Shown: positions 63,386 to 64,000 of the stretch, in pieces
How positions within the stretch are numbered: position 1 is the stretch's first letter
How the letters are laid out: each line of letters starts with the position of its first letter
From: Qipengyuania gelatinilytica
Lineage (GTDB): Bacteria; Pseudomonadota; Alphaproteobacteria; Sphingomonadales; Sphingomonadaceae
Direction: 5' to 3'
NCBI RefSeq assembly: GCF_019711315.1
Contig: NZ_CP081294.1
Span: 2,604,001 to 2,668,000 of the forward strand
Length of the DNA: 64,000 bases
The notes under the pieces: model-generated
Seen by the model: the letters and a program-made list of their open reading frames with translations, nothing else
What the model was told of the DNA's origin: nothing
Database searches by the model: none
Program-made: the position numbers and the translations under genes

Positions 63386-63838
63386 TCAGGCAGGGGCGAG
63401 CGAAGGATCGAACAGCAGCGTTGCCATTACCGCGCGAACAGCGAGCACGGTCAGCACCAGCGTCGATATGAGGAACAGCAGGAAGCGAACCTTCACCACG
63501 TTGACCGTCGCCTGATAGACCGAGTGGATGATGCGGACCGCGACATAGGTCCAAGCCAGCAGCACATCGAGTGCACCGGCACCCATGATCGCGAGGATCA
63601 CCACCGTCGGGTAGAAGATCGTCGGCTGCTCCATGAGGTGCACATAGTTATGCGCTTTCCACTGCACCTTGTCGGGTATCACGCCTTCAAGGTCCTGCCC
63701 GCGTCCGCCGGGCTTGGCATCGCCGAGGCCGCCACTGACCTTCTTGATCGCAGGAAGCCGGGTGAACGCCATCCAGTACAGCATGACGAGTGACCACAGC
63801 ACGAGCACCGCTGCCGGTGCGAGTATTTGAGCCTGCAT
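63386..63838 (-). CDS. MAPEG family membrane protein, tandem copy 2
   Basis: 150 residues from the ATG at 63838. Same four-helix fold as its neighbour, with VQWKAHNYVHLMEQPTIFYP and YVAVRIIHSVYQAT. The loop after the first helix contains SGGLGDAKPGGRG, longer than in copy 1. The gap of 15 bases between the copies suggests one mRNA and a recent or maintained duplication. Confidence 0.87.
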   Translation of the reverse strand: MQAQILAPAAVLVLWSLVMLYWMAFTRLPAIKKVSGGLGDAKPGGRGQDLEGVIPDKVQWKAHNYVHLMEQPTIFYPTVVILAIMGAGALDVLLAWTYVAVRIIHSVYQATVNVVKVRFLLFLISTLVLTVLAVRAVMATLLFDPSLAPA

Positions 63839-63893
63839 TTCGGATATTCCCTCCCAGTTGCAAAAGCAGACCTGTCCCGCAGGCCCGCAAATG

Positions 63894-64000
63894 TCAAACC
63901 TGCGCGATGGTCCGTGCAAAGCTCTGCGCATCGGTATTGCCCCCGGTGACCATGATCACGGTGTCCTCGTCCACCGGTACCTTGCCCGCCAGCGCTGCGG
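63894..64000 (-). CDS. Threonine/serine dehydratase-like enzyme, 3' end only
   Basis: The last 35 codons before the right edge read GKVPVDEDTVIMVTGGN, then TDAQSFARTIAQV and a stop. The GGN segment and ending fit the C-terminus of PLP-dependent threonine ammonia-lyase/serine dehydratase proteins. The catalytic lysine and most of the protein lie beyond the window, so the call is provisional. Confidence 0.6.
   Translation of the reverse strand, partial: AALAGKVPVDEDTVIMVTGGNTDAQSFARTIAQV

Overview
The window looks like chromosomal DNA from a high-GC alphaproteobacterium, most likely a sphingomonad of the Erythrobacteraceae (Erythrobacter, Qipengyuania or Altererythrobacter type). The basis is the gene content (MucR-type regulator, Mur-like Fur without a CxxC zinc site, DUF1489 protein, DciA/DUF721 protein), the order rpmF-plsX-fabH-ihfA-merR, and a sphingomonad-like palindromic repeat inside cysS. 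Assignment is by recognition of proteins, not by a database search. I see no rRNA, tRNA, CRISPR array, prophage or insertion sequence, and no stretch over 300 bases without a gene.

Layout. 1-14 kb: a FeS-type photolyase cut by the left edge, priA, a DUF4197 protein, then a forward run of transaldolase, cobT, a small membrane protein, a nitroreductase, cysS and a 2-hydroxyacid dehydrogenase. Near 11 kb an S24/HTH repressor faces two small genes across a pair of palindromic operators. Two secreted small proteins, a metallo-hydrolase and a MAPEG protein follow. 14-17.4 kb: rpmF-plsX-fabH-ihfA-merR. 17.4-25.1 kb: a tight reverse operon DciA, two DsbA-like thiol proteins, smc, methyltransferase, M24 peptidase, with mutY divergent. 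26-32.5 kb: serine hydrolase, nudC, FrnE-like DsbA, a DUF1996 lipoprotein, and a cupredoxin-like lipoprotein flanked by two copies of a small cassette. 33-34.6 kb: a chemoreceptor gene broken by a nonsense codon and a frameshift. 34.8-37.5 kb: DUF1489, mgtE, cyclophilin. 37.6-47.3 kb: the conserved miaB-phoH-ybeY-corC block, a LysR regulator, and a reverse set nifU-like, nitroreductase, tsaB, rimI, mucR, fur, plsC. 47.4-56 kb: M16 peptidase, class II DAHP synthase, diguanylate cyclase, ergothioneine genes egtB-egtD, and an aspartic protease. 56.2-60.1 kb: a translationally coupled trehalose operon otsB-GH15-otsA. 60.1-64 kb: a response regulator, a tyrosine phosphatase, trxB, two tiny coupled membrane-protein genes, a tandem MAPEG pair, and the tail of a threonine dehydratase-like gene at the right edge.

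Most of the window is housekeeping: translation and tRNA modification, fatty-acid initiation, chromosome maintenance, redox and stress protection, metal homeostasis. Genes are packed with 4-base ATGA/GTGA overlaps, many GTG and TTG starts, and convergent genes whose stop codons touch. The least explained parts are the S24 repressor module (10.3-12.0 kb), the palindrome carried in frame by cysS, the duplicated cassette around the cupredoxin-like lipoprotein (31-32.5 kb), and the tiny coupled genes at 62.5-62.8 kb.
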